A stretch of DNA of 36,829 nt from a virus, in IMG/VR virus record IMGVR_UViG_3300031566_000176, positions 1 to 36,829 of that record; one strand, written 5' to 3'. Of this stretch, positions 22,778-28,840 are shown piece after piece. How positions within the stretch are numbered: position 1 is the first letter of the stretch; every line of letters starts with the position of its first letter. A model generated the notes under the pieces. It was given only the letters and a program-made list of their open reading frames with translations. It was not told where the DNA came from and did not search any database. Position numbers and translations under genes: made by a program.

Positions 22778-23193
22778 AGTGGATAGTCTGCATTCTGATT
22801 GCCCTTATGCTGGCAGGTTCGTCCCCGGTTGGCAGCCTTCAACTTATGTTCATCTACACCGATAACAAGCCACACGATCCTCCTGCCGATGTTGCCCGCA
22901 TTCCGGTCATTCACATCGAATCCAGTCAGACGGCTTACGCCGGTGCGACGTGGATAAAATTGAATGAACAAACGCCGCTGAAGATCGACGGAAAACTTGA
23001 CAAGAGTTATGCCTACAGGTGGGCGGACAAGGTTTATCCCGCCAGACATTTCTTCGTGATGTCGAGCTTTGAGCACTGCATCACTTGGGATGTGCGCCCG
23101 TCGGATGAGTTCGACGAGTTCCTCGAAGAGAACGGATACCGGCGGGCGGAGATCAAGGATGAGACAATCGAAGTGAACGAGATTATAAGATGA
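22774..23193 (+). CDS. Exported hypothetical protein
   Basis: The 139-aa protein starts MKWIVCILIALMLAGSSPVG, a Sec-type signal peptide. It overlaps the lectin gene by 4 bp, so the two are coupled. The mature part is mixed and ends in an acidic helix (RAEIKDETIEVNEIIR). I recognise no family. Confidence 0.65.
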   Translation: MKWIVCILIALMLAGSSPVGSLQLMFIYTDNKPHDPPADVARIPVIHIESSQTAYAGATWIKLNEQTPLKIDGKLDKSYAYRWADKVYPARHFFVMSSFEHCITWDVRPSDEFDEFLEENGYRRAEIKDETIEVNEIIR

Positions 23194-23315
23194 AGTATTT
23201 GCTTGCGCCTTTCGTCATAGTCGGAGCCTTCATAGCCTTTGCTTTGTCAGTGGTGTTGATAATTCCGGTCTTCTGCATAGGATCGTTTGTCAGTTGGCTC
23301 ATTAAGCCTGAATAG
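23190..23315 (+). CDS. Small two-segment membrane protein (holin candidate)
   Basis: A 41-codon frame starts at ATG 23190 inside the previous stop (ATGA). Its product, MKYLLAPFVIVGAFIAFALS then VVLIIPVFCIGSFVSWLIKPE, is almost entirely hydrophobic with one or two membrane segments. Its position at the head of the lysis region makes a holin or pinholin role possible, but small envelope proteins of other kinds look the same. Confidence 0.5.
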   Translation: MKYLLAPFVIVGAFIAFALSVVLIIPVFCIGSFVSWLIKPE

Positions 23316-23325
23316 AGGCGAAGTG

Positions 23326-23514
23326 ATGATGAACCTACCTCCGGTCGAGGAGCTTGCGCGGCTGTGGTTCGAGGCGCAGCAGGAGACGGCGCCCGGATTC
23401 CACGTCTGGGTGAAGGCCTGGGATAAACTGTCCGAAGGCGAGCGGGGATTGGTGGTTGCTGCTGCAATGCGGTTCGTTCATAAACTCACAGCGAAAGGAA
23501 ATGACGATGAATGA
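23326..23514 (+). CDS. Small hypothetical protein
   Basis: The 62-aa protein (MMNLPPVEELARLWFEAQQE at the start) is helical and lacks membrane segments. GAGG lies 9 nt before ATG 23326. It overlaps the following coiled-coil membrane protein gene by 8 bp. No family recognised. Confidence 0.55.
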   Translation: MMNLPPVEELARLWFEAQQETAPGFHVWVKAWDKLSEGERGLVVAAAMRFVHKLTAKGNDDE

Positions 23515-23809
23515 ATATGGCGGACAGGGTCGACGGAGGTCGGACTCGCCTACAAACGGCACGACAAGCGAGATATTCAGAAAGCTTGATGAACTCAAAG
23601 ATGGACAGAGGAAGATTCAGGGCGATGTCAAGGAGATAAAGCAGCACTTGGTCGAACTTAACAGGAGAACCCAAAAGAATGAAGATGACATTAAAGATAA
23701 AGATGAACAAATCAATCGTCTGCGCATTGGGCAGGGTAGAATATTAGCCGCGGCTTCGGTGTTAGTTTTTGTCGTCGGGCTTGCAATGGCCCTCATAAGA
23801 TTGCTTTGA
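23507..23809 (+). CDS. XhlA-like coiled-coil protein with a C-terminal membrane anchor
   Basis: The 100-aa protein has a coiled coil at about 22-72 (EIFRKLDELKDGQRKIQGDV ...) and one membrane segment at 78-99 ending in RLL. This is the layout of haemolysin XhlA-like proteins, which accompany holin and endolysin genes and help lysis. I start at ATG 23507 because AAAGGA is 7 nt upstream; the ATG at 23501 is too close to it. It could also be a spanin-like or generic anchored protein. Confidence 0.65.
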   Translation: MNEYGGQGRRRSDSPTNGTTSEIFRKLDELKDGQRKIQGDVKEIKQHLVELNRRTQKNEDDIKDKDEQINRLRIGQGRILAAASVLVFVVGLAMALIRLL

Positions 23810-23851
23810 AACTGTTGGGCGGCGCCGCCACTTAATTTTAAGGAGTGAATT

Positions 23852-24214
23852 ATGCCAGAAGAAAATCCTTATTTGCAGAACATCCTTGACAAGTTGGATG
23901 AGGTCAAGGCGGATTGGCAAGAGCTCTTCAAGGGCTCGTTCAGCATCGGCGAGGTGCTGGAACTGCTGAAATCGCTCATTGAGGCTGCCGAGGCAGTCAT
24001 CACAGCGCCGAAGTCCGGCGCCGACAAGCACAAGCTCGTCAAGGACGCATTCAACCATCTTGACCGGCGCTTCAATCTGATTGACAAGATTGACGACGCG
24101 ATTCCGCTGCCGTTCTTCCTGGAGCCTTTCGATGGACCTGCTATTCGGGCTGCAATCGATTTGCTCATCTCGGCGATGGTGACGGTATTCAATAGCACGA
24201 TCTGGAAGGATTAA
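23852..24214 (+). CDS. Hypothetical lysis-region protein
   Basis: The 120-aa protein is mostly helical, with an amphipathic front (EVLELLKSLIEAAEAVITAP) and a segment KIDDAIPLPFFLEPFDGPAIRAAIDLLISAMVTVFN that could associate with membranes. I have an impression of similar proteins in phage lysis cassettes but cannot name the family. SD AAGGAG precedes ATG 23852. Confidence 0.6.
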   Translation: MPEENPYLQNILDKLDEVKADWQELFKGSFSIGEVLELLKSLIEAAEAVITAPKSGADKHKLVKDAFNHLDRRFNLIDKIDDAIPLPFFLEPFDGPAIRAAIDLLISAMVTVFNSTIWKD

Positions 24215-24217
24215 GAA

Positions 24218-24529
24218 ATGCCTGACTGGCTGATAGCGATTCTGGTCGGTGCCGGCGTCCCGTTCTTCGTGGCGGTCTGGGGGATACTACTATCCCGGGA
24301 GAACACAGTAAGGATGGGATGGTCGCTTGTCGATCCGTTATGCCGGTTCCTTGGTCAGAAGCTCGGTAAAAAGGGCTCTGAAATTATTCAGGGTCGTCTA
24401 TCGACAACGCTGGATGACCTGACGTTCGGGATACGGCTCTGCCTTCGCGGAGATCCTAGGCCGACTAAAGAGCAACTCAAGGCTCGAGCTAAGGCAGCTG
24501 CTGGCCCTTTATCCCCGAAGTCTGGTTAG
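24218..24529 (+). CDS. Membrane-anchored hypothetical protein (holin candidate)
   Basis: The 103-aa protein has one N-terminal membrane segment (residues 4-25, WLIAILVGAGVPFFVAVWGI) and a basic, soluble C-terminal part. It lies 94 bp before the endolysin gene. One membrane span with a basic tail is compatible with a class III holin or an anchored accessory protein. No family motif is visible. Confidence 0.55.
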   Translation: MPDWLIAILVGAGVPFFVAVWGILLSRENTVRMGWSLVDPLCRFLGQKLGKKGSEIIQGRLSTTLDDLTFGIRLCLRGDPRPTKEQLKARAKAAAGPLSPKSG

Positions 24530-24629
24530 GTTGAAAATATTCACTTCGAAGAAAACCCTGTTTTTTGGGGTCGTCTCCACCCAGAAGTCCTTATAGATAA
24601 CGATTTATTGGCTTCGAAGAGAAATGCTA

Positions 24630-25010
24630 ATGGGAATCGCCTTCAAGACCGACCTCATTCGAGAGGAGTGGGAGTCCGGGAAGCTCGATAAGCGGCTGAA
24701 GGGTATTGTGATGATGCTGGCGGAGTATATGGAGAACGTTTACGGTTACGATCCACTCACAATCACTTCGCTCTTCCGCCCTTTCGACGCTAAGAACCCG
24801 CGGAGTCCTCACCCGCACTGGCGGGGGGTGGATATTCGAGACCGTGATATGCCTAACGGAGTGGCTGATGGGGGGGTAGGGTGGTGCAACTGGAAGTTCA
24901 AGTATGACCCGAAGAGGCCGGCTCTGAGAACCGCCCTACGTCATAATGTAGGGCAAGGTTCTCATATACACTTGCAGGTTATGGCGGAGTCATCACCAGG
25001 CTTATCATAA
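24630..25010 (+). CDS. Endolysin, M15-type peptidase
   Basis: The 126-aa protein has the metal-ligand pattern of M15 peptidases: SPHPHWRGVDIRD (His61/His63, Asp68) and, near the end, GSHIHLQ (His112, His114). The lead-in LTITSLFRPFDAKNPRS is typical of single-domain phage peptidases that cut peptidoglycan cross-links or stem peptides. I start at ATG 24630 because GAAGAG is 8 nt upstream; ATG 24624 is only 2 nt from it. It has no signal peptide, so it needs a holin. It is the last gene of the rightward late block. Confidence 0.85.
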   Translation: MGIAFKTDLIREEWESGKLDKRLKGIVMMLAEYMENVYGYDPLTITSLFRPFDAKNPRSPHPHWRGVDIRDRDMPNGVADGGVGWCNWKFKYDPKRPALRTALRHNVGQGSHIHLQVMAESSPGLS

Positions 25011-25094
25011 CACATAGAAACACATAGAAGCACAAAGAATTTGCATATAACTAATTATTATCGCCTAACATACATCTACATTAAAACACATAGA
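25011..25094. repeat. CACATAGA decamer repeats in an AT-rich spacer
   Basis: Three tandem decamers start at 25011, 25021 and 25031 (CACATAGAAA, CACATAGAAG, CACAAAGAAT), and a fourth CACATAGA lies at 25087..25094, just upstream of the promoter at 25111. The regular 10-bp spacing, one helical turn, is compatible with a protein-binding array controlling that promoter. Confidence 0.5.
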
Positions 25095-25110
25095 TTCTCG
25101 AACAAAGGCC

Positions 25111-25139
25111 TTGACATCGGACAGAAGGTTTAGTATATT
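25111..25139 (+). promoter_or_regulatory. Rightward sigma-70 promoter of the shared family
   Basis: TTGACA, 17 bp, TATATT. The start TTGACATCG is shared with the promoters at 3431 and 36013. It reads into the structured region at 25145..25305 and towards a convergent operon, so it should make a short separate transcript. Confidence 0.75.
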
Positions 25140-25211
25140 CAATCGGCTGACCTGATCGCCGCGAGAATGCGACGATAAATGAGCTCCTGGTCAGCCACAT
25201 AGCGCTGGGGG

Positions 25212-25286
25212 ATGAAATTCGGCTCCACGCCGTATAATGCCACCGCACTGCGGGCGGCATTCTATATCCTTCAGTTAGCGAAGTGA
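25212..25286 (+). CDS. Possible 24-aa micropeptide within the structured transcript
   Basis: ATG 25212 follows GGGGG directly and encodes MKFGSTPYNATALRAAFYIL plus QLAK, ending in TGA at the base of the terminator-like hairpin. The close G-run is a poor SD and the codons coincide with a strong hairpin, so I consider coding possible but unproven. Confidence 0.3.
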   Translation: MKFGSTPYNATALRAAFYILQLAK

Positions 25287-25305
25287 GGCGGCTTTCGGGC
25301 CGCCT
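25286..25305 (+). terminator. Hairpin between convergent transcripts
   Basis: AGGCGGC/GCCGCCT form a perfect 7-bp stem with a TTTCGG loop, followed on the + strand by TTGCTATT. The T-tract is weak. It lies between the end of the rightward small transcript and the end of the leftward operon (stop at 25311) and may serve both. Confidence 0.5.
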
Positions 25306-25310
25306 TGCTA

Positions 25311-25835
25311 TTAGTGTCTTCCTAATGGGTTAATCTCTGCTATTTGAAGGAAAAGACGTCCAGTTCCACCAAATCTTTTCTCTCCACCAGGATAGTCACA
25401 TTTTACTTGGATGCGCACAATGCGTTGCATAATCTCAACAGTTATATCCGTTCCATTTATCTGGATTAATCTGTCGATATTTTCTTCTGGTAAGCCCGGA
25501 AGCGGAAATAGTCCGGCTTTTAACATTCCAACTACAAGGCGAACAGCCTTTACACCTTTCACAGTCGTCGTATCAGCAGTAGAAAAGCTCAACGTATCCC
25601 AAACAGAAGGTCGAACCTGTAATAAAATACATTGAGCAATACCCATTGGAGGAACGAGGAAACCTTCGGCGGTAGGATAATCTATCCCGTCTTGGTATCC
25701 TTTTACCTTTTGGTGTATGTTTGGGTCTATTGCAGCTATTCCAGAAGCCGTCGGATAAACGTAGATACTACGTGCTTGGGGACAAACGTGAACTCGCAAG
25801 TCGCTCTGTTCATTGTGAATTCCATAATTAATCAC
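25311..25835 (-). CDS. Hypothetical protein, last gene of the methyltransferase operon
   Basis: I choose GTG 25835, 1 bp after the stop of the methyltransferase gene, with GGGGAG 7 nt upstream; the longer frame would run into that gene. The 174-aa protein is beta-rich with many Val, Ile and Pro (YVYPTASGIAAIDPNI, DTLSFSTADTTTVKGVKAVR, PGLPEENIDRLIQINGTDI). There are no Cys clusters or membrane segments. I do not recognise it. Confidence 0.6.
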   Translation of the reverse strand: MINYGIHNEQSDLRVHVCPQARSIYVYPTASGIAAIDPNIHQKVKGYQDGIDYPTAEGFLVPPMGIAQCILLQVRPSVWDTLSFSTADTTTVKGVKAVRLVVGMLKAGLFPLPGLPEENIDRLIQINGTDITVEIMQRIVRIQVKCDYPGGEKRFGGTGRLFLQIAEINPLGRH

Positions 25836-25836
25836 G

Positions 25837-26784
25837 CTATGCTCCCCACATATCCCAACCATCTGCTTTAGCGCGACCGAAAAGCTCGATGCGCCTGCCG
25901 TGAGGATAAAGTCGATCAATGATAGCACGGAACGCTTCCGGCTTTTCACTATGGGTTCGGCTACGTTCTATACTAACAACTGAGTCTGGTAATTCTTTAA
26001 TGTCTGGCAGACAACTACCTCTCACGCACACTAAAAGAAACTCGTGCCGCACAGAATTATAATGCCCGAAGTTGTGCGCTATCTTATCCCATATCCAAGA
26101 AGCACGATATGAAAATCCCCAAGCAGTAATAACCGGCCAACACTCCGCCAGCATCGGGGACGTTACCCAAAGGAATAAAACTGCATTATCTTCAACTATA
26201 CTCAACACATCGAGGGCACATAGCTCGGAAATAGTCATCGTAGGATAATGCCTTTCGGCAGGCCCGTATCCCTCAAGATTGATCCGTGTATCACCATATT
26301 TCCACGGCGGATCAGCATAGATGACACGATATTTATTGCTGGGGAGTTCGGCTACCTTCCGCTTCACTTCCGCCCTCATCATTTCACGCTTGACTTGGCT
26401 GATAGTCTTGTTGCCGGAGAGCACCCGTTCAAATTCAGTGTCCGGTAAGGAAGCCAACGTTTGAGAGTCTACGCTTTCTCTCTTGGAAATACCAAGCTCA
26501 GGAAGAGTTGGAATCTTGCGGTCACCTGCTGTGACCGCAAGATTGCCGATACCCCATCCGCCGGTCGCTCTTTCAGTTGCCTTCAGCATCTCCCCCATAC
26601 GCCGCTCGGCTAAAAGAGCATATGACCGGCAATGTTTAATAGCTTCTTCACCCATTCCTTTGCGACGAGCCCAATCTGCCGCAGTAAGAGCTAAGTCTTT
26701 CAATTCCTTAGCCTTTTGGACTGTATTCGCTTCAGCCAACATCTGTGAGGCTTTGGACATTAAAGATAAAGATGTTTCACTCAT
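25837..26784 (-). CDS. MT-A70 family DNA N6-adenine methyltransferase
   Basis: The 315-aa protein has DPPW at 158-161 (YRVIYADPPWKYG), the catalytic motif of MT-A70 enzymes that methylate adenine N6 with SAM. Downstream, AVLFLWVTSPMLAECW, WIWDKIAHNFGHYNSVRHEFLL and ERSRTHSEKPEAF follow the family's usual order. Residues 1-150 are helical and charged (KELKDLALTAADWARRKGMGEEA) and resemble the N-terminal regulatory region of related phage enzymes. Start 26784 has AGGAGGT 8 nt upstream. Methylating phage DNA against restriction is the usual role. Confidence 0.9.
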   Translation of the reverse strand: MSETSLSLMSKASQMLAEANTVQKAKELKDLALTAADWARRKGMGEEAIKHCRSYALLAERRMGEMLKATERATGGWGIGNLAVTAGDRKIPTLPELGISKRESVDSQTLASLPDTEFERVLSGNKTISQVKREMMRAEVKRKVAELPSNKYRVIYADPPWKYGDTRINLEGYGPAERHYPTMTISELCALDVLSIVEDNAVLFLWVTSPMLAECWPVITAWGFSYRASWIWDKIAHNFGHYNSVRHEFLLVCVRGSCLPDIKELPDSVVSIERSRTHSEKPEAFRAIIDRLYPHGRRIELFGRAKADGWDMWGA

Positions 26785-26858
26785 CAGAAATACCTCCTTC
26801 CCTTTTTTAGTCCTTCGATTTGAATAATAACAAAAGTGATCCACATACCAGTGAATGC

Positions 26859-26876
26859 CCCCGGCGGGGTTTTTTT
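26859..26876 (+). terminator. Short hairpin with T7 tract on the + strand
   Basis: CCCC-GGC-GGGG followed by TTTTTTT has the form of an intrinsic terminator for rightward transcripts, although the genes here are leftward. It could stop antisense transcription, or on the minus strand act as a leader stem before the methyltransferase gene. The stem is only 4 bp. Confidence 0.35.
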
Positions 26877-26919
26877 ATTCTGTCCAGAATCCCGTCCAGA
26901 ATCGGTCAAATATGATACT

Positions 26920-27117
26920 TTAGAACGGGCACTCTTTCGAGTCTCCGGTTTGAAATTGAAAGCAATCTGTTGAAGTTTGATTAAGGTATGATTTTGCTTC
27001 TGATTTCCCGAAAATCTTCCGCCGCCGTCCAATCTCATCAATTCGGGTTTTAAGGCAGTTCCACCAAGACTCGCTTCGCTGATGTCTTTGGTCAACGAAC
27101 TTCTTCATTAATCCCAT
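26920..27117 (-). CDS. Small basic hypothetical protein
   Basis: The 65-aa protein starts at ATG 27117 with GAGGT 6 nt upstream. It reads MGLMKKFVDQRHQRSESWWN then CLKTRIDEIGRRRKIF, basic and aromatic, which would suit nucleic acid binding. It lies between the HTH gene and the methyltransferase in the leftward operon. An overlapping longer frame (26784..27095) lacks a good SD and is less convincing. Confidence 0.5.
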   Translation of the reverse strand: MGLMKKFVDQRHQRSESWWNCLKTRIDEIGRRRKIFGKSEAKSYLNQTSTDCFQFQTGDSKECPF

Positions 27118-27139
27118 TGGAAACCTCAGTTTTAAAACC

Positions 27140-27159
27140 GGCTTGCTATCCTGCAAGCC
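27140..27159 (-). other. Hairpin upstream of the small basic gene
   Basis: GGCTTGC/GCAAGCC form a 7-bp stem with a 6-nt loop. On the leftward message the stem is followed by GGTTTT and lies 23 nt before the gene at 27117, so it may be an attenuator or a processing site. Confidence 0.4.
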
Positions 27160-27204
27160 TTGATTTTGCTTCTTTAATCAAGTAAAGAAGGGTTCAAATT
27201 TCTC

Positions 27205-27300
27205 TTAACCAGTTCTATTAACCAGTTTGGGTGCAATATAGGCACTCTGAAGTGCCATATAGTCACCCCTTCACGCTTTATGAAGTGCCATATAGTCACC
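27205..27300 (-). repeat. Tandem repeats carrying duplicated SD-like/ATG micro-frames
   Basis: TGAAGTGCCATATAGTCACC occurs exactly twice (27248..27267, 27281..27300), and TTAACCAGTT twice (27205..27214, 27218..27227). Read leftward, each 20-mer gives GGTGACTAT-ATG-GCACTTCA, so two micro-frames begin identically: MALHKA (27271..27291) and MALQSAYIAPKLVNRTG (27205..27258). They directly follow the HTH gene. They could be protein-binding sites, leader peptides or a slippage product. Confidence 0.55.
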
Positions 27301-27585
27301 TTACCTCTTTCTTTTAACATACGGCGGAAGGTTTAGCTCGTAGGAGCTTGATGTTTTTGAATGACGCTTAACGCTGATTAAACCTGTTTTCCTCAATTCC
27401 TTGAGGGCACGAAATACGGAACGTCGAGACATCCGTGTTGAATTACTCAAGGATTGTATTGAGGGATTGAGCTGCCCGGATTGGGCATTACGCTGCCCCA
27501 CCAGTTGCAAGAGCAAGTGGCGGGCAATATGGGTGATTTTCAGGTCGCCGTAAATAACGGCGTTCCATCTGTCGAAGGGTTTCAT
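27301..27585 (-). CDS. HTH_36-like winged helix-turn-helix protein
   Basis: The 94-aa protein matches the helix-turn-helix found in phage and plasmid regulators and replication proteins: DLKITHIARHLLLQLVGQRN, then LNPSIQSLSNSTRMSRRSVFRALKELRKTGLISVKRH ('pSi..LA...g.SrrtV.rAl..L...GlI...r'). It is the first gene of the leftward operon with the MT-A70 methyltransferase and probably regulates transcription there or in the divergent block. I start at ATG 27585; AGGA lies 6 nt upstream directly after a pseudoknot helix. A longer reading from 27636 would start inside the leader structure. Confidence 0.75.
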   Translation of the reverse strand: MKPFDRWNAVIYGDLKITHIARHLLLQLVGQRNAQSGQLNPSIQSLSNSTRMSRRSVFRALKELRKTGLISVKRHSKTSSSYELNLPPYVKRKR

Positions 27586-27594
27586 AGGTATCCT

Positions 27595-27673
27595 ATCGCA
27601 CTTTGTTCCTTTGGGGGGGTGAAGTGCGATCGACACCCCCCCGCCGGACAGGATTACCCCTCGCTATCGAGGG
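27595..27673 (-). promoter_or_regulatory. H-type pseudoknot leader abutting the SD of the HTH gene
   Basis: Read leftward, a 5' hairpin CCCTCG/CGAGGG (27658..27673) is followed by stem 1, GGGGGGGTG/CACCCCCCC (9 bp, 27613..27621 with 27634..27642). Its 12-nt loop contains ATCGCACTT, which pairs perfectly (9 bp) with AAGTGCGAT at 27595..27603. Loop lengths are 3, 0 and 9 nt, a classic H-type arrangement. Stem 2 ends exactly where the SD (AGGA) begins. Confidence 0.7.
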
Positions 27674-27680
27674 TTTGGTA

Positions 27681-27709
27681 AATATAAGGATATAGTTTAG
27701 CCCTGTCAA
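27681..27709 (-). promoter_or_regulatory. Leftward sigma-70 promoter for the HTH/methyltransferase operon
   Basis: On the minus strand: TTGACA (27704..27709), 17 bp, TATATT (27681..27686). The expected transcript start is about 27674, right at the 5' hairpin of the pseudoknot leader. Confidence 0.8.
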
Positions 27710-28033
27710 GCGAATCCCCCATAAAATTACCCTCTATTGAAAAATATATCCATCCCACGCCGGATGCCCCATTTTAAGCCTCCTACTGCATCCCCAGCGT
27801 TTACCTGATGAAATACACCACCTGCGCCTGCAAACGGCGTAGCGGGGCTAAGAACGTGGTCTCAGTTCTATTGTATTGAGGCAATCTGGCTCAACTTTCG
27901 ATACGACCCCAGAAGCTGCTCTTCCCTGAAATTCCACCTCAATCCCCGATATGTTTACCTACATTCAGCATAATCAATAGATTGCAAGTTTATCAGATAT
28001 TTTCGAGAATCGACTAAAATCCCCAGAAAAGAC
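27710..28033. other. Divergent intergenic region without a gene
   Basis: This stretch separates the leftward operon from the rightward block, with a promoter pointing outward at each end. I see no convincing gene; a 23-codon frame from ATG 27808 (MKYTTCACKRRSGAKNVVSV...) has no SD. No clear repeat or hairpin stands out. Its AT-rich right third could hold binding sites for regulators. Confidence 0.5.
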
Positions 28034-28062
28034 TTGACTCCCCTAATTCTATTGAGTATCTT
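28034..28062 (+). promoter_or_regulatory. Rightward sigma-70 promoter of the shared family
   Basis: TTGACT, 17 bp, TATCTT. It reads into the pseudoknot RNA at 28074 and then the Cys-rich gene at 28302. Confidence 0.65.
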
Positions 28063-28073
28063 GTTTATCGAAA

Positions 28074-28255
28074 GGCTATTCACCACGCGAAGGTATTTTT
28101 ATGAGTGAATATGAACCCGGCAGTTGAAATCACCTTCGCACGGAAAGTGAATAGCCCAGCTGTCGGGTTCTTCATTTGGGATAAGATATGCAGAAACAAC
28201 ATCAATAGAAAGGGTTCGTCAATTAAGGGGGTAATCTGATATACCCTTGGCACTG
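28074..28255 (+). ncRNA. Structured leader RNA with a 10-bp pseudoknot
   Basis: GGCTATTCAC (28074..28083) pairs with GTGAATAGCC (28147..28156), 10 bp. Inside it GCGAAGGT (28087..28094) pairs with ACCTTCGC (28132..28139), 8 bp. Within the 37-nt loop, AACCCGGCAG (28114..28123) pairs with CTGTCGGGTT (28160..28169) outside the stem, 10 bp with one G-U, forming a pseudoknot. A further hairpin GGGTA/TACCC follows at about 28227..28250. With 230 nt before the next ATG it could be a regulatory leader or an independent RNA. Confidence 0.65.
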
Positions 28256-28301
28256 AAAGTTCGGCAGCTAACACCAGTTGTATCTAAGAAAGGCAAATAC
28301 G

Positions 28302-28577
28302 ATGAATATTGAGGCAATCGGAGCAGCTAAATCAAGGATGCGGGATTTCAAACGGTCTCTTGGTATTCCAAAGCCCATTAAAGCCATCCGGGATAAGTGT
28401 CTTGAGTGTGTCTGCGGTAGCGAGCCTGAGATCCGCAGATGCCGAATGGGTGACTGCCCGCTTTGGCCATATCGAATCGGTAGATCGCCGAGACCGGCGG
28501 ACTTGAAGGTTCCTGTATCAGATACATACGGCAATATAACCGGCGAGACCGATTTCAAAGGTTATATGCTTAAATGA
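28302..28577 (+). CDS. Conserved Cys-rich phage protein
   Basis: The 91-aa protein has AIRDKCLECVCGSEPEIRRCRMGDCPLWPYRIG (Cys33, 36, 38, 47, 52). This is a pattern I know from small conserved phage proteins of unknown function ('aIr.kCldCsgg...evr.Cp..dCpLwpyR.G'), probably a zinc-binding fold. ATG 28302 has AAAGG 9 nt upstream. It is the first protein gene after the pseudoknot RNA. Confidence 0.75.
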   Translation: MNIEAIGAAKSRMRDFKRSLGIPKPIKAIRDKCLECVCGSEPEIRRCRMGDCPLWPYRIGRSPRPADLKVPVSDTYGNITGETDFKGYMLK

Positions 28578-28592
28578 ATCTTTGCTGCTTCC

Positions 28593-28742
28593 AGCGGGGG
28601 AGACTCTCCCCTATTTCCCAGTTCTGCTGGGATAACAACCTCCTAAAGCGGGCGAGGCGTGCGGTAGCGCCTTTCCCGTTGGGTGCAGCGAAATACTTGC
28701 GGGGTGGAGGAGAGGTTCCTCTATAATTTTAAGGGAGGTTCA
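28593..28742 (+). promoter_or_regulatory. Hairpin-rich leader of a small membrane protein gene
   Basis: Stems visible in the RNA: GGGGAG/CTCCCC (28597..28611), CCCAG/CTGGG (28618..28632) and CGGG-AGGCG/CGCCT-CCCG (28649..28678). AACCTCC (28637..28643) can also pair perfectly with GGAGGTT (28734..28740), which is the SD of the gene at 28743. There is no gene in this stretch. Confidence 0.45.
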
Positions 28743-28838
28743 ATGTCGGCAGAAATAATAACATACATAATCGCCGGTATAATTGTAGCCATTTTAGTAT
28801 TATATATGGCTTCTGGCGATGATACTATGAATCTCTAA
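28743..28838 (+). CDS. 31-aa single-span membrane peptide
   Basis: A strong AAGGGAGG precedes ATG 28743. The product is one membrane segment, MSAEIITYIIAGIIVAILVL, with a short polar tail (YMASGDDTMNL). Its stop codon lies 2 bp before the tRNA-like hairpin. Function unknown; small phage membrane peptides can act in lysis inhibition, exclusion or toxin-like roles. Confidence 0.55.
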   Translation: MSAEIITYIIAGIIVAILVLYMASGDDTMNL

Positions 28839-28840
28839 AG

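Larger units (their letters stand above)
25145..25307 (+). ncRNA. Candidate structured small RNA
   Basis: Between the promoter and a hairpin at 25286..25305 the transcript can fold as a row of stems. The first is GGCTGACC/GGTCAGCC (25145..25152 with 25189..25196), enclosing ATCG-CGC/GCG-CGAT. The second is AATGCC-CCGC/GCGG-GGCATT (25236..25261). The third is a small CTTC/GAAG stem. No large gene fits. A 24-codon frame lies inside (25212..25286), so it could instead be a structured mRNA for a micropeptide. Confidence 0.5.

Noticed and set aside
26784-27095. Minus-strand frame of 103 codons before the methyltransferase
   Set aside because: Its start has no SD and it overlaps the better-supported gene 26920..27117; its C-terminal part covers the SD region of the methyltransferase.
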